Source: Terriglobales bacterium (GTDB lineage Bacteria > Acidobacteriota > Terriglobia > Terriglobales > Acidobacteriaceae). Taken from it: 64,000 nt of DNA. Under the pieces are notes generated by a model. The model did no database searches and was not told the DNA's origin. It worked only from the letters and a program-made list of their open reading frames with translations. This document shows, piece after piece, positions 51,951-59,924 of this stretch. The stretch's first letter is position 1. Every line of letters begins with the position of its first letter. The DNA is taken from assembly GCA_025936825.1 (NCBI GenBank), contig JAICSO010000006.1, positions 62,001 through 126,000 on the forward strand, read 5' to 3'. A program made the position numbers and the translations under genes.

Positions 51951-52298
51951 TTGTGAATGCAGGTAAACTGGCGCCCCGAGTACAAGCTTGAAACGCAGAG
52001 TTAGGCGGCCCGCCCCAACGGACCACCGAAGATCAAAGTGAAATGTATCGGTGAGGAGGACGTCTGTAAATAGGACATCGGTGCCATCATGCCGGTTACT
52101 TCTTGGCTGTCGCCTCAATGGCTAACGCAAAATGTGAAGTGGATTGCGACGTCGAGGCAGACTCTTACAATGTATTTCCTATATGTACTGAGTAATATAT
52201 ATTTTTCAATACGTTGCACACACTGAGTCTATGGGGAGTGTTGGCGACCATCGTGCTAAGGGTAACCCTGGGGATGTTACTAATTTAGGGAGGTAGTC
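51951..52298. other. Divergent region before the PEP-CTERM gene
   Basis: AT-rich around 52180-52215 and unlike the GC-rich surroundings. It carries a candidate sigma-54 promoter (52242-52257) and a clear ribosome site AGGGAGGT (52287-52294) before the GTG start of the PEP-CTERM gene. No gene is seen. Confidence 0.5.
52242..52257 (+). promoter_or_regulatory. Candidate sigma-54 (-24/-12) promoter
   Basis: TGGCGACCATCGTGCT at 52242-52257 has the invariant GG and GC with the exact ten-base gap of sigma-54 promoters (consensus TGGCAC-N5-TTGCW) and keeps TGGC and TGCT. A start near 52268 would leave a 30-base leader ending in a good ribosome site. PEP-CTERM/exosortase loci are known to be linked with sigma-54 regulators of the PrsR type, which fits. 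Not proven. Confidence 0.45.
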
Positions 52299-52919
52299 GT
52301 GCGGATCAATGGTTCGAAGGTTTTGCTCTTAGCGGTGGCGCTGGTGGCCATCGCTCTCGTGCCCTCGGCATCGGCAACAACGTGCCCTGCGGGCGATGCG
52401 TGCTTCAGTTTGACACAAAGCAATTTGGGAAGCGGAAGTTTCGGAAATGTGGTGGTTGCACCGGGTTCTGGAAGTACGTTCACTGTCACCGTAACGATGA
52501 ATCCCGGTTATACGCTCGTAACACAGGGCGGTTTCATCGGCGTTGACACCTCGACTCCGTTGAGCGTTTCGCTGAGCGGTTTCAGCATCAGCGGGATGAG
52601 CGCGGGTCTGCAACCGAACAATGGCGTCGGCGGTTTCACGTTCAGCGATCTGTTCAAGACCTCGTTGAACCACGGCCAGCAGTTCCCGACCACACTGACG
52701 TTCACGCTGTCGGGCGTCAGCAATATCAACCAGATTACCGGCTTTGGCTTCCATTTCTGCATTAACGGTGCAAATGGTAGCTGCTCCGGCAATACCGGGT
52801 TTGCAGCTACGGGGGGCGGAACTCCTCCGCCGACAGTTCCCGAACCCGGAACAATTGGCCTCTTGGGAACGGGCCTAGTTGGTCTCGCAGGAATGGTTCG
52901 AAGGCGGTTATCACGATAG
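52299..52919 (+). CDS. PEP-CTERM sorting-signal protein
   Basis: 206 residues from GTG 52299. Signal peptide KVLLLAVALVAIALVPSASA, a Gly/Ser/Thr-rich beta domain, then the C-terminal sorting signal VPEPGTIGLLGTGLVGLAG-MVRRRLSR: the PEP motif, a membrane helix and a basic tail. Exosortase should recognise and cleave it, releasing the protein to the envelope or biofilm matrix. The exosortase gene is not in the window. The body (SGSFGNVVVAPGSGSTFTVTV) looks like a short secreted domain with no name I can give. A terminator follows at 52945-52983. Confidence 0.92.
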   Translation: MRINGSKVLLLAVALVAIALVPSASATTCPAGDACFSLTQSNLGSGSFGNVVVAPGSGSTFTVTVTMNPGYTLVTQGGFIGVDTSTPLSVSLSGFSISGMSAGLQPNNGVGGFTFSDLFKTSLNHGQQFPTTLTFTLSGVSNINQITGFGFHFCINGANGSCSGNTGFAATGGGTPPPTVPEPGTIGLLGTGLVGLAGMVRRRLSR

Positions 52920-53527
52920 GGGTACTCTGGCCCCTTTCGGTGACACCCCAGGTGCGTGCTCGTCTCGCGTCTGGGGTTTTCTATTGATCGGCAAACGCTT
53001 ATTCGCACTCTCCGCCGGGCTTCTAAACCCATGCGGCGCGTATTCATATCCGCCTGCGCCAGGTATCCGAATCAGCACCCCGCCAAACCAAAGCTCCACA
53101 GTGCGTTAGGCCATCTCAGCATGCAAGCCCCAATCTTCTCCCCGATCAGGGTCGCTGGCGAGCCGGAGCGCTTGCCAGACGTGTTGATCTAGATTGCTTG
53201 GAGTGCGTCTTTCGAAACCGCCCGAATAAAGAATCGACTCGAAGTCGCTCCGAGCAAAATCTCCAACAGCTAGACGAAACGTTGATGCCCACATAAGTTG
53301 TACTGCAAGTTGCAACTTTTTGGGAATTGACCGCAAGCGTTTGCAGTCTTAGTTTCAGAAGCGCACCCGGAGAAAGTGCAGGTTCAGCGGTCCACAGCGA
53401 CCCCGCAATGCCGTGTGCGCAACATCGCAGCGAAGGACTCTCGCCTGAAGGCGCTTCCCCCAAAGCCCTTTCCGCTGCGTAACCGCTCACCTGTCTCTGA
53501 TTCGCGAAAAGGAGAAATAGCGCCACT
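52920..53527. other. Intergenic region with terminator and palindrome
   Basis: Holds the PEP-CTERM terminator and, at about 53303-53316, a perfect palindrome AAGTTGCAACTT that could be a regulator site for the downstream gene. AAGGAG near 53508 is the ribosome site for the gene at 53528, at longer spacing than usual. Frames on both strands here look non-coding. Confidence 0.45.
52945..52983 (+). terminator. Terminator of the PEP-CTERM gene
   Basis: ACCCCAG (52945-52951) pairs with CTGGGGT (52971-52977), followed by TTT and CTATT. The loop is long (19 bases) and contains CGTGCTCGTCTCGCG, which may fold further. Confidence 0.55.
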
Positions 53528-55003
53528 ATGACCTTCTCAAAGTTTTCCTCTCCCAGCCCCAGACTGTTTTGCTTTCTGGTAGTCACGTTAATCGCATTCA
53601 GCGTCGCTGCAAGCGCCGCCATCAACGGAGCTCTACAAACCACCGACCCCACGGGAACAGTGGTGAACTACAACACTGGACTGCCTTGCGATCAGGTCTA
53701 CATCACAGGCGGTCCGCAGAATACCAATGATGCGGGTCTCGTTCCTGTTGGCCCAACCGTTACCTATTACTTTCAAGTGACGGATCCCGCGGGGAAAGTT
53801 ATCTTATCCACGGACGCGGTGAGTAATCGGACCTTAACCTCAGGGACGAACTCCAGCGGAAAAGGTGTAATCACCGGCACTACAGGGACCCACCTTACCG
53901 GTGGCAACGGCCCTAGTGGCGAAACCACGGTACAACTTTTTCCTTTCACGCAAACACCGAACAACGGGGGAGTGTACAAGGCGTGGATTTCGACAGATCC
54001 GCTCTTCCAGAACAGCACAACCAAGACCGACAACTTCAAGTGCACTTTTGTGCCACCACCGGACTGCAGCGATCCTGTCTTTGCCGAAGAACACCCGGAT
54101 GAGTGCGGAACACCTCCGCCACCGACCGCGGACATCCTTGGAGAAAAGTTCTACGACAGCAACGCCAATGGTCAGCTGGATTCAGGCGAACTGGGAATTC
54201 AGGGATGGCAGATCAGATCCCAAGAGGCTACTCTCAGCGGACAATGCACTCTGACGGATCAGTCGGGCCTCTACGCATTCTCGGTCACTCCGGACAGTGG
54301 TGATTACCACATTTCTGAAGATGACGCGCTGCAAGCGGCATGGTTACATACAACCGCAACCTCGGGCACAGCCACGGCGGGCGAAGGAACAATCCAAGGC
54401 CCGAACTTCGGCAACTTGTGCGTGGGCAAAGGCAACGGCCTCACGCTCGGTTACTGGAGCAATAAGAACGGCCAGGCTGCTATGGGATGCAGTGGAGCCG
54501 GTTCGCAAAAGTGCACCACGGAATTGACTTTCCTCTGCACGCTCAACCTTGTAGATGGTAACGGCAACAAGCCCAAGTTCTGCAGCAGCCTCAAGTACTC
54601 CGATTTCGCTAGCTGGCTGCTAAGCGCCAACGCGACAAACATGGCTTACATGCTATCCGCACAGTTGGCCGCGATGGAGCTCAACACTCGAGATGCGAAT
54701 CCGTTGGTAAGCGGGGGCGCGCTCGTGTACCTTGGACCGCCGCCGTCATTAAGCAGCGGTACGTGCTTCGATCTCGCGGGAGAGACCTCTCCCAACAGCG
54801 GGAACTTCATCTCGATTTCGGATTTGATGAACGACGCGAAGATTGAGCTCGGAACCTATCCGCTTACGATCGGGTCGGGCGACACCCGTAGCTGCGAGCA
54901 GTACAAGAAAAATGGGCTCGACAGCGCCAACAACAACCTCAACTTTGTGCAGTCAGATCAGAGCAAGTGTCCGGCATTCACGTTTGCCAATACGTGTCAA
55001 TAA
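53528..55003 (+). CDS. Secreted SdrD B-like domain protein
   Basis: 491 residues with a signal peptide (LFCFLVVTLIAFSVAASAA). The N-terminal part (about 40-165) is beta-rich. A proline hinge (FVPPPDCSDPVFAEEHPDEC, TPPPPT) leads to an SdrD B-like repeat (about 205-290, ILGEKFYDSNANGQLDSGELGIQGW), a collagen-binding-type Ig fold with a calcium DxNxDG-like loop. Then comes the motif GNGLTLGYWSNKNGQ, seen in many bacterial secreted proteins as LTxGYWKNH-like, and a Cys-containing end (FTFANTC). There is no PEP-CTERM or LPXTG. It probably acts as an extracellular structural or adhesion protein. A strong terminator follows directly. Confidence 0.85.
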   Translation: MTFSKFSSPSPRLFCFLVVTLIAFSVAASAAINGALQTTDPTGTVVNYNTGLPCDQVYITGGPQNTNDAGLVPVGPTVTYYFQVTDPAGKVILSTDAVSNRTLTSGTNSSGKGVITGTTGTHLTGGNGPSGETTVQLFPFTQTPNNGGVYKAWISTDPLFQNSTTKTDNFKCTFVPPPDCSDPVFAEEHPDECGTPPPPTADILGEKFYDSNANGQLDSGELGIQGWQIRSQEATLSGQCTLTDQSGLYAFSVTPDSGDYHISEDDALQAAWLHTTATSGTATAGEGTIQGPNFGNLCVGKGNGLTLGYWSNKNGQAAMGCSGAGSQKCTTELTFLCTLNLVDGNGNKPKFCSSLKYSDFASWLLSANATNMAYMLSAQLAAMELNTRDANPLVSGGALVYLGPPPSLSSGTCFDLAGETSPNSGNFISISDLMNDAKIELGTYPLTIGSGDTRSCEQYKKNGLDSANNNLNFVQSDQSKCPAFTFANTCQ

Positions 55004-55014
55004 TGCCAACTTGG

Positions 55015-55048
55015 AAAGGGGTGGCAAAGGCAGCCGCCCCTTTTTTTT
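55015..55048 (+). terminator. Rho-independent terminator
   Basis: AAAGGGGTGGC (55015-55025) pairs with GCCGCCCCTTT (55033-55043), followed by a run of eight T residues. It lies 11 bases after the stop of the SdrD B-like gene and before the convergent metalloprotease gene. Confidence 0.9.
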
Positions 55049-55093
55049 CCGTTCACCCGTTCGCGGTTATGGCGATGCTGCCGGCCTTCGTAG

Positions 55094-57295
55094 TTACTGG
55101 ACTACGAACGTCGTCCTTGCGCCCGTCGTCGCGCTACCGCCGGCGGTGCCGAGGATTGCCATATTCGCGTTCGCGCCATAGGTCCCCACGACTGCACGCT
55201 TCGACAGCTTATAGCTAACCGACGCGACGCCGTTGCTGCCTGTCGTCCCACTCAAGGTCGTCGTTTTGCCATTCGGTGACACGACTTGCACAGTCACGCT
55301 CGTACCAGCATCGGGAGATGTTCCCGAGAGCACCGTCACGCTCGCCACAACTGTTTGTCCTGGCAAATAGCTTGATTGATTGGTTGCAATATTGATGCTG
55401 AGCGGCGTGGGCGTCGAAATCACATACGTTGCCGCGGTTGATGCTGTAGAAGTGGCGGCGGAAGCATTCGTCGCGCTCACCCCGACGTTGTAGAACCCGT
55501 CCGGTGTTCCGGCGAGGGAAGTCACCGTCAGTGTTGCCGAAACGCTAGCTCCGGGAGAGAGCGACAGAGCGGATGTGCTCCATACAGCTGTCCAGCCAGC
55601 CGGAATGCTGGCATTCAAGTTGAACGTCGCCGGCGCACATGAGGTACTGTCGTTGTCTTTCACAGTAAGCGTGAAGTTCACCGGTGTGCCGGAAGTTACG
55701 TACGCGCTTTGCAATGGCGAAACAGCAATCGTTGGATTAGCGCTCGTGCACACTGCCGGGCCGAATGAAACCTGCACTGTCGCTCCCGTGGTTGAAACCG
55801 CCGTAGGCGTGATCGTCACACCAAGCGCTGAATCCGTGTAACTCTGGCCCAGCACTAACGCAGGATGACTAAACGAAGATGGGCTGCTAGGAGTCAGGTC
55901 GAGTAGATCGCTGCTATTGGCGTTGGATGGGCTACCGAGGTGGAGCAGAACACCATTCATCACGTCGCTGGAAGTGGAAAGAAAACCGTCGAACCCAAGC
56001 GCCTGCCGCAGTTCAAGGTAGTAATACGAATTCGTTCTGCCAGACTGCAGGATCTTGAGCGCCTTGGGATTCGCATCCTGCCCTTCATACGGGCCGAGCT
56101 GATAGCTGCCGCTCGATGTCACCGTGGTGATCGGCGGCTGAACGCTGCTGTTCAGCCAGCCTAGCCGTTCCTTTTGAAATGCGTTGAAGTGGGGTGCTTT
56201 GTAGGTGGAAGCGCCCATGCTGTCGAATCCGTCGCCATACTCGCTCGACGTGCCGCTGCTGCAGAGCACCTGCGTGGCACAATCCACAGTGTGAGAGTGA
56301 TATAGGCCGAAGTTGTGCCCCATCTCATGCGCGAATACGTGGACAGCGATGTTGTATTGCCCATTCACCCACACGTCGCTACCGCCGATGGTGGCCAGCC
56401 CCCACCATGCGGTGCAGCCTGTATTGCTCGACATCAGGTAAATGAAATGCGAGTAGCTGGCTAAGTTGTAGCCAGCCGCTTGGGCTGCCGACAAAGCATC
56501 GGACTTAATCGTGCTGGTCGCGCAATTCGTACTTGCTACAGGAATCGTGAACCACCCCGCAACGTCACCCGTTAGCCATGTGCTCTGAAAAGAATTCTCC
56601 AGGTCCCAGCTGCTGGTTTGCGTAAAAACCATGTTCTGAACCGCGGAAGGCGTCCAGGGTTGCGAGGTTGGTGTGTCTTGGAAATTGATCAGAATCACCA
56701 GCGTGTTTACAGCGCCGGAAACACCCGGGGTCGAGGTCGATGAGACTGTCATGGAGCTTGTGCCGCCACTCGTGCTGCTGGGGCTGGATGTGAGCGCAAG
56801 ATCATTATTCACCTTTACGCCACTGACCTGGACAATCGATCCCGTCAGCAGAATCGTTGGCGCCTGATCGGAGAAGTGGAGCGAGAGCTTCCCCGCTGCG
56901 GTGGTCAGGCCATAGTGCATCTTCGATCCACTGGTGGAATCTTCGACCAGAACTTCCAGCACGCCCTGCGCTTGCACCGTCTGCTCGACATAGCTCTGTA
57001 CGGATGCGGGCATGGTGCTGCGAATGTTGTTCGGCACTGCTATACGGAGCACGTCTGCGGGATTCGTTTGCATCAGCGAACTGAGCAACTGCTGGCGCTG
57101 GACGGCCATGTTGAGGAATGGGGTCAAGAGCTGCGGCTTTTGTACGGCCGGAGTTTGCAGATAAGCCGCGTTCATCTGCAGAAGTGATGTGGTGGCAGTC
57201 TCAGCGGCTTTGCCTTTGGGCGATTGCTGTGCGAATGCGGACGAAACGAGCGCGAACAAAGCCAACAGGACGGAGGATCTCCGGCTGGTGCGCAT
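55094..57295 (-). CDS. Secreted metalloprotease (gametolysin/M11-like) with C-terminal Ig-like domains
   Basis: 733 residues, signal peptide VLLALFALVSSAFA. The catalytic domain (about 195-460) has the metzincin motif HEMGHNFGLYH (His323, Glu324, His327, His333) and a later Met-turn candidate YGDGFDSMGAS. The N-terminal 190 residues are probably a propeptide. The C-terminal part is built from beta domains: a NEW3-type domain (about 525-625, VSPLQSAYVTSGTPVNFTLTV) and an Ig-like domain at the end (LSINIATNQSSYLPGQTVVA...GSNGVASVSYKL). It should digest extracellular or cell-wall-associated proteins. CAGGAG lies before ATG 57295. It converges on the SdrD B-like gene. Confidence 0.9.
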   Translation of the reverse strand: MRTSRRSSVLLALFALVSSAFAQQSPKGKAAETATTSLLQMNAAYLQTPAVQKPQLLTPFLNMAVQRQQLLSSLMQTNPADVLRIAVPNNIRSTMPASVQSYVEQTVQAQGVLEVLVEDSTSGSKMHYGLTTAAGKLSLHFSDQAPTILLTGSIVQVSGVKVNNDLALTSSPSSTSGGTSSMTVSSTSTPGVSGAVNTLVILINFQDTPTSQPWTPSAVQNMVFTQTSSWDLENSFQSTWLTGDVAGWFTIPVASTNCATSTIKSDALSAAQAAGYNLASYSHFIYLMSSNTGCTAWWGLATIGGSDVWVNGQYNIAVHVFAHEMGHNFGLYHSHTVDCATQVLCSSGTSSEYGDGFDSMGASTYKAPHFNAFQKERLGWLNSSVQPPITTVTSSGSYQLGPYEGQDANPKALKILQSGRTNSYYYLELRQALGFDGFLSTSSDVMNGVLLHLGSPSNANSSDLLDLTPSSPSSFSHPALVLGQSYTDSALGVTITPTAVSTTGATVQVSFGPAVCTSANPTIAVSPLQSAYVTSGTPVNFTLTVKDNDSTSCAPATFNLNASIPAGWTAVWSTSALSLSPGASVSATLTVTSLAGTPDGFYNVGVSATNASAATSTASTAATYVISTPTPLSINIATNQSSYLPGQTVVASVTVLSGTSPDAGTSVTVQVVSPNGKTTTLSGTTGSNGVASVSYKLSKRAVVGTYGANANMAILGTAGGSATTGARTTFVVQ

Positions 57296-57669
57296 GGGGG
57301 CTTTCTCCTGCCGCAGCGGGCGGCTGTTTTCTTAGGCTAAAGAGAATTGGCGCTAATCCGAAGATTCCATTGGACTGACGTGCAATGGGAGATTGGACAG
57401 TTGTAGGAACGAGATTTGGTAACGGAACGGCTTGGTACTAAAGTTTCCGCAGTCGTCCAACGTGGCGATTTCGGTTTGCCTTGCCGTCTTAGGTTTCCGT
57501 TTTGTTCGACGACTGCTGCCATCGGGTGAGCAACCTGCAAACGTCGTAATCGAGGCGAGCGACTTGCAAACTGCGGCTGGCTACAACTTTCTGGCGATTT
57601 ACATCCACAACCAGATCATTCTTTACTGTGGTACGCTACCGAGCTAACACACGGAACGGGAGCCACGCG
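57296..57669. other. Intergenic region, divergent promoters
   Basis: About 370 bases between the metalloprotease gene (minus) and the small gene at 57670 (plus). A 71-residue frame at 57432-57647 lacks a ribosome site and looks non-coding. No known motif is recognised. Confidence 0.4.
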
Positions 57670-57930
57670 ATGAGGGATGCTTACGAAGTTCTCTATCAGA
57701 AGGAATCACACTTGGTTCGTGTCCGTCAGGAAGTGGAAAGCCTGAGGATCACGGCGTCGCTGCTCGGCGACGAAGACGACACATCGCAAGGTGCGGACCT
57801 TCAACCAAAGAGACCCCCCACACCGGCGTTCGAATCGCATTCTGAAAATGCTGCGACCGGAACCGATGGCCCGTTCCCGAATTCGCGTCAGCCGAGTTTT
57901 TGGGAATTCCTCAAACCTCTGCGGCGCTAG
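57670..57930 (+). CDS. Small hypothetical protein (86 aa)
   Basis: ATG 57670 is preceded by GGAACGGGAG; the longer frame from 57628 is unlikely. It starts MRDAYEVLYQKESHLVRVRQ with an amphipathic helix (about 1-33, continuing EVESLRITASLLG), then a disordered acidic/Pro region, and ends SFWEFLKPLRR. The opening resembles short conserved acidobacterial proteins of unknown function with a coiled-coil start. The next gene begins nine bases after its stop, so the two probably form an operon. Confidence 0.7.
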   Translation: MRDAYEVLYQKESHLVRVRQEVESLRITASLLGDEDDTSQGADLQPKRPPTPAFESHSENAATGTDGPFPNSRQPSFWEFLKPLRR

Positions 57931-57939
57931 AAATACAGT

Positions 57940-58398
57940 ATGCTGCGCGCTCATCGACTACTCGTACTTGCGCTAGGTCTATTATTCGCCCTGCCTGTAA
58001 CGTGTCAGCACAACGAACCCACCGGTGAAGCGAAGACGTGGCGAGGTATGTGGATTGCTACCGCGGGCCAGCGAACATTTCGAGGCCGCTGGTGGGCAAG
58101 TGCGAACGACAGTTCACACAACGCGGATGGCGGCTCATGGACGCTGCTGAGCGATAGCAATCAGATTGTTCTTGAAGGCACCTGGTCAGCAAAGAAGTCC
58201 GCGCGGGGCTGGCAGGGCACGTGGTCAGCGAGAGCGAATGGAGGCTCTCCTTTTTCAGGTACCTGGACTTCCAACCTCCCAGACCTCGGCGCCAAGACCT
58301 TCCAGGACATTCTCACCGCAACGGTTCAGAAACAAGTGGCTGGATCATGGCGAAAGGGGCGCATGCAAGGGAATTGGTGGCTGCAGGCTGCCTACTAG
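57940..58398 (+). CDS. Small secreted protein of unknown function
   Basis: 152 residues with a signal peptide (LLVLALGLLFALPVTCQ). The mature part is rich in Trp and Gly in a repeating pattern: WRGMWIATAGQRTFRGRWWA, GSWTLLSDSNQIVLEGTWSA, GWQGTWSARANGG, FSGTWTS, GSWRKGRMQGNWWL. This GxW pattern suggests a small antiparallel beta barrel or repeat sheet. No family name is known to me. It follows the 86-residue gene at nine bases and ends before a bidirectional terminator. Confidence 0.65.
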   Translation: MLRAHRLLVLALGLLFALPVTCQHNEPTGEAKTWRGMWIATAGQRTFRGRWWASANDSSHNADGGSWTLLSDSNQIVLEGTWSAKKSARGWQGTWSARANGGSPFSGTWTSNLPDLGAKTFQDILTATVQKQVAGSWRKGRMQGNWWLQAAY

Positions 58399-58526
58399 TC
58401 GTGTAGCAAATCAACACAGCGCCTGCTGCAATCTTTGCGGGCTTGCTGCGGTAGGAAGTACTAACAGTTCCCGTCATTGATCGCCACAAAAGGCGAAGAT
58501 TTGCAAACCCGCCACACAAAAGAAAT

Positions 58527-58546
58527 GCCCCGAATGATTTCGGGGC
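58527..58546. terminator. Bidirectional hairpin terminator between convergent genes
   Basis: GCCCCGAA-TGAT-TTCGGGGC is a perfect eight-pair stem with T-rich sequence on the plus side (TTTGTTT) and ATTTCTTTT on the minus side, placed between the secreted protein gene (plus) and a DUF2934 gene (minus). Confidence 0.75.
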
Positions 58547-58577
58547 TTTGTTTCAGATTGGTTTTCAGGATTCAGGA

Positions 58578-58769
58578 TCAGGCGGCGGCTCTTTCGGCTC
58601 TGCCGATGACCTCGGCCTCCGCGCGGAGCCAATCTTCAACTTCGTGGCCGTCTTCGCGACCTCTCTCCTCATAGAGCTCGTAGGCGCGGCAACGGATTCG
58701 TTCCGCGACTGCCTCTGCTGCGGTCTTACCTGATGATATTTTCGTGGGAGCTCGCATAGATTGCTCCAT
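58578..58769 (-). CDS. DUF2934 protein, short form (63 aa)
   Basis: The DUF2934 motif is RIRCRAYELYEERGREDGHEVEDWLRAEAEV, the conserved R-RAYELYE-RG---GH--EDWL-AE pattern. It starts four bases after the stop of the next DUF2934 gene, so the two are coupled. The function of the domain is unknown; it is short, helical and highly charged. Three copies occur within 1.1 kb. Confidence 0.88.
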   Translation of the reverse strand: MEQSMRAPTKISSGKTAAEAVAERIRCRAYELYEERGREDGHEVEDWLRAEAEVIGRAERAAA

Positions 58770-58773
58770 TCAC

Positions 58774-59022
58774 TCAGACCTGAACTCGTTCTCCCTGGTT
58801 CGAACGATTCGAAGCTCCTGGCGATAGATTCTCTAGATAGGTGTCACCTTTGGTGACACCCAGCACCTCAGCCTTCGCTTCCAGCCAGTCATCCAGCGCG
58901 TAGCCGTGTGCGTGCCCTCGTCTCTCGTACAGTTGATACGCCCGCTTGCGAACTCTGTCTTCCAGTTCAGCGAAGCCGACCTTCCCGAAGTCAGGGTGGG
59001 CCGGACTGAGTTGAAGCTGCAT
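58774..59022 (-). CDS. DUF2934 protein (82 aa)
   Basis: From ATG 59022 (the frame to 59109 lacks support) the protein is MQLQLSPAHPDFGKVGFAEL and then the DUF2934 core VRKRAYQLYERRGHAHGYALDDWLEAKAEVLG, followed by a disordered tail. It is the first of a coupled DUF2934 pair. The function is unknown. Confidence 0.88.
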   Translation of the reverse strand: MQLQLSPAHPDFGKVGFAELEDRVRKRAYQLYERRGHAHGYALDDWLEAKAEVLGVTKGDTYLENLSPGASNRSNQGERVQV

Positions 59023-59148
59023 AATATCCACCTCGTCTTTCGTATTTATTTGCGAAGGTCTTGCCCGACGCCGCTTTTGATGCGCGTCCCCGCTGTGGAA
59101 AACCAGCAACTACGAATGTGATCTTTCCTCAGTGGACACGTATTTCCT

Positions 59149-59463
59149 TTAACTCACAGCCTTCTGCACCTCTTGAAGCACCTTGTCAGGATCTCGTTTC
59201 GGGATGACAGCGACTACCCCGAGTTGCTGTAGCGGTTCCCTGCTCGCTACTCGCGCGGTCGTGCGCAGAATTAAGCACGGGGTCAATGCACCATGAGGCC
59301 GAAATTCACGCACCGTGCTCTCGGCACGAATTTCAGGAGGGTGATCGGCGATCAGTGTCACGTCAAACGGCGTACTCCTGATGAGATTCTGTGCCTCGCC
59401 GCGATCCCAGGTGATGGTGGTATCCACTCCGCCATCTTCGAGCTGAAGCGCTCCGTGTTGCAT
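59149..59463 (-). CDS. Receiver-like domain protein overlapping a DUF2934 gene
   Basis: From ATG 59463 the 104-residue product reads MQHGALQLEDGGVDTTITWD, RGEAQNLIRSTPFDVTLIAD, then PCLILRTT and LGVVAVIPKRDPDKVLQEVQ. The strand/helix order and the IAD, TT and IPK positions resemble a response-regulator receiver, with Asp in TLIAD at the phospho-acceptor site and a Lys near the end. It overlaps the DUF2934 gene upstream in another frame by about 106 bases. It could be an independent overlapping gene or the displaced half of a DUF2934-receiver fusion. The sequence does not decide. Confidence 0.55.
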   Translation of the reverse strand: MQHGALQLEDGGVDTTITWDRGEAQNLIRSTPFDVTLIADHPPEIRAESTVREFRPHGALTPCLILRTTARVASREPLQQLGVVAVIPKRDPDKVLQEVQKAVS

Positions 59464-59632
59464 TCCCAGTGATGTCGATTTCGGCCTGAAGCCAATCGTC
59501 CAAGTCGCTGCCGTTTTCGCGGCCACGCGCCTCGTAGAGTTGATAAGCGCGCCCACGAATTTGCTCTTCTAGCCTCGTTTCCGTTTGAGTATTGGAGAGT
59601 CTGGGGCTTTCTTTCATCTTTAGGACTGGCAT
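59358..59632 (-). CDS. DUF2934 protein with overlapping downstream frame (89 aa)
   Basis: AGGAGG sits six bases before ATG 59632. The DUF2934 core is LEEQIRGRAYQLYEARGRENGSDLDDWLQAEIDITG. After it the frame continues for about 30 residues of unlikely sequence (ATRSASARRWRSGYHHHLGS) to a stop at 59358, inside the receiver-like frame. If one base were gained or lost near 59465 the DUF2934 domain would read straight into the receiver. The last 30 residues are therefore suspect. Confidence 0.8.
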
Positions 59633-59924
59633 AGATTCCTCCTCGTGGGGATTCTCTTGCTGGACACCACAGACGAAAGCGGCGTTCTAAACTCCTCACG
59701 CCGTGATTTTTTCAAGCTAGCGCTAATCCTGTATGCGTTCAACGCCCGAGTTTAGTGCAGTGGGAAGAATCGGAATTGCGGGTGAGATCTGGATCTAGCC
59801 TTCTAAGCTGAACCCAGTTGCGGGCTTGTACGGGACGACACGGGCTCATGCAAAGTTAGGCTGGCCGCTCAGGTCACCCGCCTGCGAGCGCATGGCGTAT
59901 TCGGCTGCGTCTTTTCTCGATTCG

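Noticed and set aside
57432-57647. 71-residue plus-strand frame
   Set aside because: No ribosome site and non-coding composition in a divergent promoter gap.
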